A stretch of DNA of 64,000 bases from UBA5793 sp040255465 (GTDB lineage Bacteria > Planctomycetota > Phycisphaerae > Phycisphaerales > UBA5793). The stretch lies in the NCBI GenBank assembly GCA_040255465.1, contig JBDZVA010000001.1:620001-684000 (forward strand), written 5' to 3'. The notes under the pieces were generated by a model that saw nothing but the letters and a program-made list of their open reading frames with translations, searched no databases and had not been told where the DNA came from. Shown one piece after another: positions 19,283 through 28,187 of this stretch (position 1 is its first letter; every line of letters begins with the position of its first letter). The position numbers and the translations under genes were made by a program.

Positions 19283-19930
19283 ATGTCATTTGCAACTGAT
19301 CGTGATCTGCTCGTGCTCGAACCGAACCTGTTTCGCGACATCGCATTCGCTTCGCAACTGCTGGCGAGCGGGACGGACGGTGTGGTCTCGGGGACGTCGT
19401 TTACTTCCGCGTCGGTGGACTTCGTGGCGGCCGGGGTGGGGCCCGGGCATGTCGTTCGCATCGACGACCTGGCGATCGAAGTCATCGATGTGGTGTCATC
19501 GACGGAGTTGACGGTGTCGCTGCTGCGGGCGCATTCAGAGGATCCGGCCGTGCCTCCGCCGGCGGGGGTGGCATTGGCGTACGTGGCGCGTTCGTTCCTG
19601 CCGCAGTTGGAGATGGTGCATCGGCAGGTCATGCGGGCGGCGGGCATCGAGCCCGACGGCGTCGGCGAGCCGAGCGATGCGGCGACGGTGGATGACGTGC
19701 TCAACGGCGATGAGATCGCGATGGTCGAAGCGCTCGGGGCGCTTGATGGGATCTTCGCGTCGGCGGCGTCGATGCTTGCCGACGAGCCGTATCTGCGGCT
19801 GCGCGCCGCGTCGTACCGCGAGCGATTCTCGTCGGCGCGGCAGCGGGCGCGGGTGCGGCTGGATCTCGACGGCGATGGTGTGGTTGATGTCGTGCGGCAT
19901 CTGAATGTGGTGCAATTTGTTCGGTGGTGA
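19283..19930 (+). CDS. Putative head-tail connector/adaptor protein
   Basis: A 215-residue protein just after the capsid gene. The N-terminal half is a small beta domain (VVSGTSFTSASVDFVAAGVGPGH-type barrel), followed by helical segments (LEMVHRQVMRAAGIE; SAASMLADEPYLRLRAASYRERF) like the helices of head-completion adaptors. A C-terminal strand RVRLDLDGDGVVDVVR ends the protein. I do not recognise a family with certainty; the call rests on size, position and fold pattern. Confidence 0.5.
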   Translation: MSFATDRDLLVLEPNLFRDIAFASQLLASGTDGVVSGTSFTSASVDFVAAGVGPGHVVRIDDLAIEVIDVVSSTELTVSLLRAHSEDPAVPPPAGVALAYVARSFLPQLEMVHRQVMRAAGIEPDGVGEPSDAATVDDVLNGDEIAMVEALGALDGIFASAASMLADEPYLRLRAASYRERFSSARQRARVRLDLDGDGVVDVVRHLNVVQFVRW

Positions 19931-19980
19931 AGAACAGAGGCATCAGGCAATAGGCACCTGGCGCTGGCAGGGAGATTGTC

Positions 19981-20289
19981 ATGGAAGAGACGATTGTTCA
20001 ACATCTCGCGCAACTCGGGGCGGCTGGGCTCATGGGGTTGCTGTGGGTTCTTGAGCGGCGGCATGGATCGCAGCGCGAGCGGGAACTAACTGAAGCCCAT
20101 CTGCGGATCATGGAGAATCGTACAGAACTGGGCGAACTCATCGGCGTGGTGAAGGACAACACGGCCGCGCTGAGTGCGGTGCAGGGTGGCCAGGAGCGGC
20201 TTTCGCGGGCGTGCGAGCAGGTGGCGGGGGAGTTGCGGCAAGCGCGGGCGGCGGGGCCGCGCGGGCGGTCATTGGATCAGGCGGGCTGA
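19981..20289 (+). CDS. Small membrane protein, holin-like
   Basis: A 102-residue protein with one N-terminal membrane segment (LGAAGLMGLLWVLERR), then a charged coiled-coil helix (about 36-85). Small one-helix proteins with a coiled coil at the end of phage head operons are often holins or haemolysin XhlA-like. No lysin gene follows, so the role is uncertain. It closes the + strand head module. Confidence 0.45.
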   Translation: MEETIVQHLAQLGAAGLMGLLWVLERRHGSQRERELTEAHLRIMENRTELGELIGVVKDNTAALSAVQGGQERLSRACEQVAGELRQARAAGPRGRSLDQAG

Positions 20290-20357
20290 GGGCCTCTATC
20301 GTATATGGCAGAGGATGGACCTCCCGGCGGGCGCGGACCCGCTGCATTCACCCAGCC

Positions 20358-20960
20358 ATGAAACGATCCGTTTGCAGCATCCCGGTCGCGGCCCTTGTGC
20401 TCCTCGGCGCCTTCGTGGGTTGCGGGGAGAAGCACGAGATCTCGGGTCAGCGGCTGGAGAGTCCGCCGGTGGCGCCACTGGCCGAGCCGACCGGGGGAGC
20501 GGTCAAGACCGGAGCGCAGGAGACCGGTGATGGCCGAGCCACTCAGCCGCAGGCGGGCGATGCACGACCGAATCAGGCGCGACTGACCAACTGGCCGTTT
20601 CGGCCGACGTCATTGCGATTGCACCCGCTGACCCACGCGCTGCGCAACGAAGGCACAGTTTCGGTCGTCGAAGCCCGCGTCGAGTTCTTCGATCGGTTTG
20701 GACACACGACCAAGGGGCTGGGCCGGGTCCGATTCGAATTGAGAGCGGGTGATGGCGACGGCAGGCGGCTGGCGTCCTGGGAGATCGACGTCCGCGAGGT
20801 CGAGGAGAACATGCGCCACTACGACGATGTGACGCGCACGTATCTCTTTCGCCTGGGGCTGGAGGGCGTGGAGGACCTGCCCGATAGCGCGCTGCTCGAG
20901 GTCGTGGCCGTCATGCCGGACCAGCGATTGACGGGATCGATGAAGATCGCGTTGCGGTAG
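20358..20960 (+). CDS. Lipoprotein of unknown function
   Basis: A 200-residue lipoprotein: signal peptide with lipobox FVGC (Cys about residue 22), a ~55-residue linker, then a beta-rich domain with SVVEARVEFFDRFGHTTKGL and a paired ELRAGDGDGRRLASWEIDV, resembling a YcfL/FxLYD-type or Ig-like fold. ATG at 20358 is used; longer frames lack a signal. Host type, not phage type. Convergent with efp. Confidence 0.6.
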   Translation: MKRSVCSIPVAALVLLGAFVGCGEKHEISGQRLESPPVAPLAEPTGGAVKTGAQETGDGRATQPQAGDARPNQARLTNWPFRPTSLRLHPLTHALRNEGTVSVVEARVEFFDRFGHTTKGLGRVRFELRAGDGDGRRLASWEIDVREVEENMRHYDDVTRTYLFRLGLEGVEDLPDSALLEVVAVMPDQRLTGSMKIALR

Positions 20961-21005
20961 ACAGCGCTGGGCGAAACGGGATCTCGCTGCCCTGTCCATA
21001 AGCTT

Positions 21006-21031
21006 CCCGTCGCGGGCAAGCGTGCGACGGG
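21006..21031 (+). terminator. Hairpin between convergent genes
   Basis: CCCGTCGC and GCGACGGG form an 8-bp perfect stem with a 10-nt loop, followed after 8 nt by GGGGTTATTCTTTT. It lies between the lipoprotein gene and efp and may end both. Confidence 0.5.
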
Positions 21032-21040
21032 CGCGCGGGG

Positions 21041-21601
21041 TTATTCTTTTGCGCGGCTCTGGTAGGAGCCGTCGGCGGTGCTGATGCGGACGAGTTCACC
21101 TTCGCCGATGAAGGGTGGCACGCGGGTCTTGAGGCCGGTTTCGAGTGTGGCTTCCTTCAACTGGTTGGTCGCGGTGGCGCCCTTAATGGCGGGCGTGGTT
21201 TCGGTGATGATGAGATCAACCGTGGCGGGCAGTTCGATGGTGAGCGGCTTGCCTTCGCACACGAGCACGTTGGCGACGGTGTTGGGCTTCATGTACTGCA
21301 TCGCGTCGCCGAGAAAGTCGTCGCTGAGGGTGATCTGGTCGTAGGTGACGTTGTCCATGAAGACGTGGCCGGTCGAGTCGGTGTAGAGGTATTCCATCTC
21401 GCGGCGGTCGAGGTCGATCTGCTCGATGTCTTCGCCTGAGCGGAAGCGTTTTTCCATGACCAGGCCGGTCTGGACGTTCTTGAGGCGGAGGTTGACCATG
21501 GCCCGCCAGTTGCCGGGGGTGATGTGCTGGAACTGGGTGATAATGTACATGTTGCCGTCGATGCGGACGGCGTTGCCGGGGCGGAGTTCGGTGGACTTCA
21601 T
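21041..21601 (-). CDS. efp: Elongation factor P with TPGN loop
   Basis: A 186-residue three-domain EF-P that rescues ribosomes stalled at polyproline. KOW-type domain I (MKSTELRPGNAVRIDG...), OB domain II (FMDNVTYDQITL) and domain III (GEGELVRISTADGSYQSR). In the domain I loop, the position of the modified Lys34 (E. coli) or Arg32 (Pseudomonas) reads TPGNWRA, so the tip carries Asn. This type is seen in parts of the PVC group. No epmA/epmB or earP gene is in the window. The start at 21601 follows GGGAGAA; a GTG at 21619 is an alternative. A TATGAT -10 lies at 21656-21661. Confidence 0.92.
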   Translation of the reverse strand: MKSTELRPGNAVRIDGNMYIITQFQHITPGNWRAMVNLRLKNVQTGLVMEKRFRSGEDIEQIDLDRREMEYLYTDSTGHVFMDNVTYDQITLSDDFLGDAMQYMKPNTVANVLVCEGKPLTIELPATVDLIITETTPAIKGATATNQLKEATLETGLKTRVPPFIGEGELVRISTADGSYQSRAKE

Positions 21602-21655
21602 GACTGTTTTTTCTCCCACCGCGTGTTTGGCGGCGCATTAGCGAATCAAGCGGGG

Positions 21656-21661
21656 ATCATA
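21656..21661 (-). promoter_or_regulatory. -10 hexamer TATGAT for efp
   Basis: TATGAT on the - strand, about 54 nt before the efp ATG. This gives an ordinary leader with a Shine-Dalgarno, in contrast to the leaderless genes of this window. Confidence 0.4.
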
Positions 21662-21813
21662 TGCGCGGTGGTTCGCCGCGTCGTCCCCGGGGCCGGACCA
21701 TGCCCAGCGGGTGGGGCGGAGGCCCGGAGGGCGGGGAGGATGGGCGAAGTGGCCTACGATGGGAGCGTCGGCGGAGGCGATCGCCGGCTTCCCGATTCAA
21801 CGGAGAGTAATTG

Positions 21814-23733
21814 ATGCTCGAAGGGCGCAGAGGCACATCGAGCCGCGCCTGGTTGTCGCTGCTGGCGATCGTGGCGATTACCGGTGGTGCGCTGGCGTGT
21901 TTGCAGGATCCGCCGGACCCGGCGGGGACCATTGGTGAGGGCGCCGCGCCGCAGACGACGACCGACGCGCCGGCCAGCGATGACGAGCCGTATATCAGAC
22001 TGCCGCTGGCGGGTATTGCGCACGAAGAGGGCCTGTGCTACCTGGCGCGGATTCCCCTGATCGTGCCCAACGAGCGCGATGAGGGGCAGACGGGCATTCG
22101 ACTCTTCGAGGATGACGTGGAACTCTCCGAGTCCAAGTCCACTCACGCCGATATTCGAAGCCTCGGAGGCGGCAGGTTTTCGCAATGGGGTGAGACGCTG
22201 TACTTCTCGACGACGGATGGCTCTGATCCGACGACCAACGATCGGCGCTACACGATCGTCTTTCCGCGCCGGACGATTATCGATCAACTGAACTGGGACT
22301 TTACCCGCATCGCTGACATTCCGGTGGACGCGATTCGCAGTGGTCTGGGCTGTGAGTTCGTGTACGACCTGCCCCTGGCGATTTCGGGCTGGCCTTCCGA
22401 CCTGGAGACGCTCAATGGATCGCGGCTGATTGTTCTCGAGGACGGGGCGCCTCTGTCGCGTCAACACAGCGGCAGGGATGCGATTCGTTCCAAGGGATTC
22501 GGCCGATACCAGCACTATGGCACGAAGGTTTTCTTCTCCTCGTCAGACAACAGCAATCCGCGGACAAACGGCCGCGTGTATTCAATCGCCCTGGCGGCCA
22601 AGCCGGAGAGTCGCTTCATTGATCCGCTTGTCGGCGCTGCGCCAAATCTGCAGGAGTCGCTGCCGCCGCCTGTGATCGAGTGGCCCGTCAATGACGAAGT
22701 GGTTGCCGACGCAAAGCCGACTGTGCGCGTCGGCAATCCGGACCCATCCCTGTTGTATTACTGGGAGATGGACGTTGTTCCGACGTTTGATTCACCGAAT
22801 CTGCACCGTCGACCTCGCACGCGCGAGACGCGCGAGGGCGGCAGCCCGGTGTGCGTGATTGATCGCCAGCCGGATTTTGCGCCGCAGTTCACGCCCCCGT
22901 ATCGACTCGGCGCGCTGGCGCCGAGCGTCATGAAGCCCGGCGACAAGTCCTACACCGCGATGATGGCGGCGCGACTTGGATACGGCTTGAACGCAGGAGC
23001 CGATGAACTGCAGGAGGTGTTTGCGTACATTTCAAATCAGTTTTACCCGCTTTCGGAGTCATCAGAGATTTGTGAACCCGGCGCCACATGGCAGCGGGAT
23101 CGGGGTCATTGCGTTTCGGTCAATTACCTGGCCAGCCGGGTGCTCGCCGATCTCGGTTACCAGACGCGCCGAGCGCAAGTCAGCGTGCCTTCAACGGAGG
23201 GAGCGGGCTCGCCGCCGGTTTCAAGCCACTCTTCAATGGAAGTGTTTCTCGGCGGACGGTGGTCAATCTTTGATCCGTGGCTGGGCTTCTATCTTGATGG
23301 CGTTTCGTACCAGGCGCTGTCTGCTTCTTCAGACCAGCGCTTCCTCGCCCTCATGTCCAACCCCGATGCAACGTCAAGCTCCGCGCCGTCGCAACCCATC
23401 TACCTGAGCGACTATGCGAAAGGGAGGCGATACGACCAGTTCAACAACTGGTATGCGCGGTATGCGACGCCCGCCGAGGAGCGATTGGTCTTCAGCGGTG
23501 AGCCGGCCGTCGTCCCGGATCCTGTCTGGACCACACTGTGGCCGCAGCCTGAGATGCAGATCTGGGTTCGCGTGCGCAGTGCGAAACTGACATCCGATAC
23601 CGTCTGCATATGGATGCTCCCGACCCCTGCCGCCATGAACTTCCACCCCGAGTACATTGATGTCTCTCCCTGGACGACGGTGTCGTTCACCATCGATCTG
23701 GCCAAGGCGTATGGATTCGAGGAGTCGCAGTAG
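21814..23733 (+). CDS. Exported protein with transglutaminase-like domain
   Basis: A 639-residue exported protein: signal peptide (AWLSLLAIVAITGGALAC, possibly lipid-modified), two tandem copies of an ~80-residue beta domain (copies share DIRSLGGGRFSQWGETLYFS and AIRSKGFGRYQHYGTKVFFS), an Ig-like stretch, then a transglutaminase-like core from about residue 380. The triad is visible as Cys433 (RGHCVSVNYLAS), His472 (SSHSSMEVFLGG) and Asp487 (SIFDPWLGF). The known fold covers peptidases, amidases and cross-linking enzymes; substrate unknown. SD GGAGAG precedes the ATG. A TACGAT hexamer at 21755-21760 may be its -10. Confidence 0.7.
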   Translation: MLEGRRGTSSRAWLSLLAIVAITGGALACLQDPPDPAGTIGEGAAPQTTTDAPASDDEPYIRLPLAGIAHEEGLCYLARIPLIVPNERDEGQTGIRLFEDDVELSESKSTHADIRSLGGGRFSQWGETLYFSTTDGSDPTTNDRRYTIVFPRRTIIDQLNWDFTRIADIPVDAIRSGLGCEFVYDLPLAISGWPSDLETLNGSRLIVLEDGAPLSRQHSGRDAIRSKGFGRYQHYGTKVFFSSSDNSNPRTNGRVYSIALAAKPESRFIDPLVGAAPNLQESLPPPVIEWPVNDEVVADAKPTVRVGNPDPSLLYYWEMDVVPTFDSPNLHRRPRTRETREGGSPVCVIDRQPDFAPQFTPPYRLGALAPSVMKPGDKSYTAMMAARLGYGLNAGADELQEVFAYISNQFYPLSESSEICEPGATWQRDRGHCVSVNYLASRVLADLGYQTRRAQVSVPSTEGAGSPPVSSHSSMEVFLGGRWSIFDPWLGFYLDGVSYQALSASSDQRFLALMSNPDATSSSAPSQPIYLSDYAKGRRYDQFNNWYARYATPAEERLVFSGEPAVVPDPVWTTLWPQPEMQIWVRVRSAKLTSDTVCIWMLPTPAAMNFHPEYIDVSPWTTVSFTIDLAKAYGFEESQ

Positions 23734-23749
23734 CCCACGGTGGCGGCTC

Positions 23750-23755
23750 TATCAT
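23750..23755 (+). promoter_or_regulatory. -10 hexamer TATCAT before the desulfurase gene
   Basis: TATCAT ends 8 nt before the ATG at 23764, giving a 0-2 nt leader. It supports the shorter start rather than the one at 23740. Confidence 0.4.
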
Positions 23756-23763
23756 CCTGCGTC

Positions 23764-25041
23764 ATGCGCGCGATCCATCTCGACCATAACGCGACGACCC
23801 GGCCGGCCGATGAAGTCATCGAGGCGGTGGCGGAGGCGATGCGCAGCGACTGGGGCAACCCGTCGAGCGTGCATCGCTTCGGCCAGCAGGTGCGGGGGCG
23901 CGTCGAACTGGCGCGCGAGTCGGTCGCGCGACTGATCAATGCTGCGCCGGCCGAGATCGTCTTCACCAGCAGCGGGACGGAATCGTGCAATCTGGCGATC
24001 TTCGGGGTGGTGAGGCGGTTGGCGGGGGGGAAGGAACGCTTGGACAAAGGCGCCCCCACCCCGGCCCTCCCCCGCAGAGCCGGGGGAGGGAGTCAGTCTC
24101 TCCCTCAACGCGATGTCATCATCACCTCGCCCGTTGAGCACTCCGCTGTGCGCGAACCGATGGAGCGGCTGGAGAAGGAAGGCTTCACGGTTGTACGTCT
24201 GCCGGTGTCGCGCGAGGGGTTGATCGAGCCGGATGACCTCGCGGCGGCGATGCAGGAGCATACCGGGCGCGTGGCGCTCATCTCGATCCTGTGGGCGAAC
24301 AACGAAACGGGCGTCATCCAGCCGATGACTGACCTGCTGCGCGTCGCGAGGGAGAAAGACAACAAGACGGTTTTTCACACCGATGCGGTGCAATGGGTGG
24401 GCAAGATGCCGACCGACGTGCGGGCGGTGCCGGTCGACCTGCTGAGTTTCGCGGGTCACAAGTTCCACGGGCCAAAGGGCATCGGCGGGTTGTTTGTGCG
24501 CAAGGGTGTGCGATTGCAGTCACAGATCGTCGGCGGGCCGCAGGAGCGTGAGCGACGGGGCGGCACGGAAGATGCGCCGGGCATCATCGGGCTGGGGGTG
24601 GCGGCGGAATTGGCGATGGCTTCGCTCGCTGAAAATGACGGCGCCGAGCTGCACCAGTCCGCGCGGGAGACCGCCGCCCGGCGCGACCGGCTGGAGCAGC
24701 GGCTGCTTAAAGAGATTCCCGGCAGCGTGGTGAACGGCGCAACTGAGCCGAGTCGCCGCCTGTGGAACACGACTAACATCGGTTTCGACCGGCTCGAAGC
24801 CGAGGCGATCCTGCTGGGGCTGAGTGAGCGCGGCGTGTATGCGTCGGCTGGCGCGGCGTGCAGCAGCGGATCGCTCGATCCTTCGCCGATTCTGTTGGCG
24901 ATGGGCATCGAGGAGCGCCTCGCCCACGGCTCGATCCGCCTGAGCCTTGCGCAAGAGACGACGGATGCTGAGGTTGAGAGTGCGGCGGAGACGATCGTCC
25001 AGGTCGTCCAGCGCCTCCAGCGCGTGTTGCCCGTTGGGTGA
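23764..25041 (+). CDS. Cysteine desulfurase (NifS/IscS type)
   Basis: A 425-residue PLP enzyme that takes sulfur from cysteine for Fe-S cluster or thiolation pathways. Signatures: N-terminal LDHNATTRP, PLP Lys233 in SFAGHKFHGPKG, and the active Cys366 in GAACSSGS, placing it in the class I (IscS/NifS) group. Its partners (iscU, hscA) are not adjacent; hscB is at 62.1 kb. Oddity: residues about 95-115 (KGAPTPALPRRAGGGSQSL) are absent from the family and are encoded by a palindromic repeat that entered in frame, between the N-terminal helix region and VIITSPVEHSAV. Confidence 0.9.
   Translation: MRAIHLDHNATTRPADEVIEAVAEAMRSDWGNPSSVHRFGQQVRGRVELARESVARLINAAPAEIVFTSSGTESCNLAIFGVVRRLAGGKERLDKGAPTPALPRRAGGGSQSLPQRDVIITSPVEHSAVREPMERLEKEGFTVVRLPVSREGLIEPDDLAAAMQEHTGRVALISILWANNETGVIQPMTDLLRVAREKDNKTVFHTDAVQWVGKMPTDVRAVPVDLLSFAGHKFHGPKGIGGLFVRKGVRLQSQIVGGPQERERRGGTEDAPGIIGLGVAAELAMASLAENDGAELHQSARETAARRDRLEQRLLKEIPGSVVNGATEPSRRLWNTTNIGFDRLEAEAILLGLSERGVYASAGAACSSGSLDPSPILLAMGIEERLAHGSIRLSLAQETTDAEVESAAETIVQVVQRLQRVLPVG
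24046..24106 (+). repeat. Palindromic dispersed repeat inserted in the desulfurase gene
   Basis: CCCTCCCCCG (24065-24074) and CGGGGGAGGG (24081-24090) form a 10-bp stem with loop CAGAGC, with CCCCACCCC before and GAGTCAGTCTCTCCCTC after. The form CCCTCCC..GCAGAGCCGGGGGAGGG is a widespread short repeat; its + frame reads PALPRRAGG. It adds about 20 codons without a stop. Confidence 0.65.
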
Positions 25042-25056
25042 GCGGCACGCTGCCAA

Positions 25057-25075
25057 ACGCGCAAGAGTTGCGCGT
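25057..25075 (+). terminator. Intrinsic terminator-like hairpin after the desulfurase gene
   Basis: ACGCGCAA and TTGCGCGT form an 8-bp perfect stem around GAG, followed by GCCCCGTTTTGTTGT. The stretch 25076-25269 upstream of mrpA has no supported gene and presumably carries the mrp promoter. Confidence 0.5.
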
Positions 25076-25269
25076 GCCCCGTTTTGTTGTACCTGATTTC
25101 TTGCTATTTGAATGATTGCGAAAGGCGATTTCGCGGATGCCTCGCTTTTTTGACGATGTATTCCCGGACCCGTCCCGGACGCTCCTGCTCATGGAGTCGG
25201 CGGGTTTCGAAGCGTCGGCGCGGCGGCGCACGGCTCGCCGCGGCCGACAGAGGAGTGCAAGTCAAGATC

Positions 25270-27762
25270 ATGACCACTTCCACGACGATCTGGTTGCTTT
25301 TCTGTGTCCTGGCGCCGACGCTGCTTGGGCTCGCGACGCTGTGGCTGCCAAAAAAGGCGATTACCGCCCGCACGCTGCTCGCGCTGCTTGGGCCGGTGCT
25401 CTCATTTGCCATTCTCGCGCAGCATCTGGCGACGCATGGCGTGGCATCGATCTCGGCACCCATCGCGACGCCCGTGATTGAGTGGATTCCGATCCTGCAT
25501 CTGAACCTCTCGTTCATGACCGATGGGCTGGGCGGGTTCTTCGGATTGCTCGTTTCGGGCATCGGCATTCTCATTGTGCTCTATGCGCGCGGCTACTTCG
25601 GCCCGGACGAAGCATCGCTGTACCGCTTCTACCCCACGCTTGGCTTCTTCACGACTGCGATGATGGGCATCGTCCTCTCGGACTACCTGCTCGTCACGGT
25701 CATGTTCTGGGAACTGACTTCGATCAGTTCGTTCCTGCTCATTGGCTGGGATCGCTACGACAAACACGCCGTGAAACTCGCCATGCAGGCGTTCTTCACC
25801 ACGGGTCTGGGCGGGATGTTCCTCATGGGCGGCGTGCTGATGTTCGGCTACGCCACGGGACTTGGGCACGGCGGCGAAGGATTGTGGCGCTGGAGCGAAG
25901 TGCTCACACAGGGCGCGACGCGAGTCAGCCCGAGCGATCCGCTCATGATCGCCGCGTTCGGTCTGATGCTCTTCGGAGCGACGACCAAGAGCGCCCAGTG
26001 GCCGTTTCACTATTGGTTGCCCGGCGCGATGGCGGCTCCGACGCCCGTTTCGGCGTACCTGCACTCGGCGACGATGGTCAAGGCGGGGGTGTTTCTCGTC
26101 GGACGCATGTTCCCCGTGTTTGCCGTCCTCAACCTCTGGGGCAACGTCATCATCCCGCTGGGCGCGCTGACGATGGTCCTGGGCGCACTGATCGCGCTGA
26201 ACCAACACGATCTCAAGCGCATCTTTGCCTACACCACCGTGAGTCAGTTGGGGCTGCTCATGTGCATGTACGGGCTCGGATCGCTGCACTACGATGGCCA
26301 CCCGAACATCGAGTGGGACATCACGCAGATCGCCAACCACGCGTTCTACAAGGCTCCCTTGTTCATCATCGCGGGCGCGCTGGGGCACTACATCTCGCGC
26401 GACATCACGCAACTCAACGGCGCATTCAAGAAGCAGCCGTGGATGGTCATCACCATGCTGCTCGGTGGATACGCTCTGGCGGCCGGTCCCGGCACGATCA
26501 GTTTCCCGGCCAAGGAGTTTTTCCTCCACGCCATCTATGACGCACACGAGGCAATCGGTTCGTGGTGGATGGTGCTCATGGCCATGGCCGCGATCACGGC
26601 GATGTGCAATGTCGCCATCTTCGTGCGACTGCTCACCACGCTCATGGGTTGGCCCGGCGGGATGAAGCCGGCGACCGAGCATGGCCACGATGACCACGGG
26701 GCGCATGGCCACGGCGAACATGAACACGAGCACGGCTTCTGGGCCCAACTCATCTGGATTCCGGCGCTGGTGCTTGTCTCGCTGCAGTACATTGGCGGCC
26801 TGATGCCGGGGCTGTGGTCACAGTGGTTTGCTCCGCTCGAGACGAACATGCACCACTTCGCCGAGGGTGTGCCCAGCGCGCTGCACGCGTTCATGCACCC
26901 GTCGATGCCGCTGTACGTCTCGCTCATCGCCATCGCGGCGGGCGTGACGGTCGGTCTGAGCGGGCTGACGCGCGGCGCCATCGTTGATGTGCATGACCGC
27001 ATCTATCCGGCCATGTACTGGCTGGCGGTGACGGGCGGCGGTCGGGCGTTCCGCACGATTCAGACCGGGCGCTTCCGCAACTACCTCGTCTTTGTGCTCA
27101 TCGCTTTCCTGGCGGCGTATGTCGCGGCCATGATCCTCGATCCCGCCATGATGCAGTTGCCTGCGGCGGAGTCGCCGTTTGAATTCATCCCCGGCGTGCT
27201 GCTTGGCGTGATCATTTGCGCCACGGCGATCCTGATGCCCATCGTGCAGTCGCGGGTGGTGCGCGTCATCATTCTCGGTTCGTGCGGCTTCAGCGTCGTG
27301 GGGATGTACCTGCTCTACCAGGCGCCGGATCTGGCGCTGACGCAGCTCATGTTTGAGATCATCTCGGTCATCCTTTTCGTGCTCGTGCTTCGCATGCTGC
27401 CGGACCTGAAGGAGACAGATGTGGCCAGCGGGCGCTGGTGGCGATTCTCGCTGGGCACGCTGACGGGCCTGGCGATCGGCTGGCTGACGTTTGTGGCGGC
27501 GCAGAGTGGAGCCGAGCCTCGGCTTGGCGAGTTCTTCGCCCGTCACAGCCACACCGGAACGGAAGAGACCCAAGGGCGCGGCGGGGGCGGTAACAACATC
27601 GTCAACGTCACCCTCGTCGACTTCCGCGGCTTTGATACGCTCGGCGAGATCACCGTGCTGTCCATCGCGGCCCTGGGCGTGTTCTCGCTCTTCCCGCGCC
27701 GCAAGCCGCTTCCGACTGAACTCGAATTCGACGACTCACTCGTGAGGAGTGCCGCGGTATGA
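25270..27762 (+). CDS. mrpA: Na+/H+ antiporter subunit A
   Basis: An 830-residue polytopic protein, homologous to complex I NuoL. It has the antiporter core (HYWLPGAMAAPTPVSAYLHSATMVKAG, about residues 250-280; Lys and Glu of the ion path present), a C-terminal hydrophobic MrpA/MbhD-like extension and the terminal LSIAALGVFSLFPRRK. MrpA and MrpD carry the proton and sodium routes. Unusual: a His/Asp/Glu-rich loop at about residues 470-489. Start ATG at 25270 follows GAGGAG at a long spacing; the frame extends to 25084 but without membrane-protein character. First of seven genes. Confidence 0.95.
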   Translation: MTTSTTIWLLFCVLAPTLLGLATLWLPKKAITARTLLALLGPVLSFAILAQHLATHGVASISAPIATPVIEWIPILHLNLSFMTDGLGGFFGLLVSGIGILIVLYARGYFGPDEASLYRFYPTLGFFTTAMMGIVLSDYLLVTVMFWELTSISSFLLIGWDRYDKHAVKLAMQAFFTTGLGGMFLMGGVLMFGYATGLGHGGEGLWRWSEVLTQGATRVSPSDPLMIAAFGLMLFGATTKSAQWPFHYWLPGAMAAPTPVSAYLHSATMVKAGVFLVGRMFPVFAVLNLWGNVIIPLGALTMVLGALIALNQHDLKRIFAYTTVSQLGLLMCMYGLGSLHYDGHPNIEWDITQIANHAFYKAPLFIIAGALGHYISRDITQLNGAFKKQPWMVITMLLGGYALAAGPGTISFPAKEFFLHAIYDAHEAIGSWWMVLMAMAAITAMCNVAIFVRLLTTLMGWPGGMKPATEHGHDDHGAHGHGEHEHEHGFWAQLIWIPALVLVSLQYIGGLMPGLWSQWFAPLETNMHHFAEGVPSALHAFMHPSMPLYVSLIAIAAGVTVGLSGLTRGAIVDVHDRIYPAMYWLAVTGGGRAFRTIQTGRFRNYLVFVLIAFLAAYVAAMILDPAMMQLPAAESPFEFIPGVLLGVIICATAILMPIVQSRVVRVIILGSCGFSVVGMYLLYQAPDLALTQLMFEIISVILFVLVLRMLPDLKETDVASGRWWRFSLGTLTGLAIGWLTFVAAQSGAEPRLGEFFARHSHTGTEETQGRGGGGNNIVNVTLVDFRGFDTLGEITVLSIAALGVFSLFPRRKPLPTELEFDDSLVRSAAV

Positions 27763-28187
27763 CCATCTCTTCACCGGTCCTGCGCAACTCGATGCGGCTG
27801 ATCCTGCCGTTGACGCTGCTCTACGCCCTGTATGCGATGCTCAAGGGACACAACGAGCCGGGCGGCGGATTCATCGGCGGCATGATCTTCGCCACCGCGA
27901 TCTGCACCTATCGCATGTCGCACGGCTTTGCGGCCCAGCTGCGGTTGATGCCCATTCACCCGCGCTATCTGATTTTCCTCGGCCTGGGCATGGCGCTGAG
28001 CACCAGCGCGATTCCGCTGCTCTTCGGCTACCCGTTCCTGCGGTCGGCCGTGGGCGAGTTTCACCTGCCGTTCAGCGCGCATCCATTTCACTATGCGTCG
28101 GCGATGGCCTTTGACCTTGGTGTGATGCTCGTCGTGGTTGGAGTGGCGGTGGGGATGATTACGCAATTGAGCGAGGAACTGGAATGA
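27759..28187 (+). CDS. mrpB: Na+/H+ antiporter subunit B
   Basis: A 142-residue membrane protein of the MnhB family with GHNEPGGGFIGGMIFATAI as its signature and four predicted helices. Overlaps mrpA by 4 nt (ATGA). Confidence 0.92.
   Translation: MTISSPVLRNSMRLILPLTLLYALYAMLKGHNEPGGGFIGGMIFATAICTYRMSHGFAAQLRLMPIHPRYLIFLGLGMALSTSAIPLLFGYPFLRSAVGEFHLPFSAHPFHYASAMAFDLGVMLVVVGVAVGMITQLSEELE

Noticed and set aside
25402..26748. ~448-codon open frame opposite mrpA
   Set aside because: Composition is Arg/His/Glu-rich shadow of a membrane-protein gene; MrpA on the + strand is certain.
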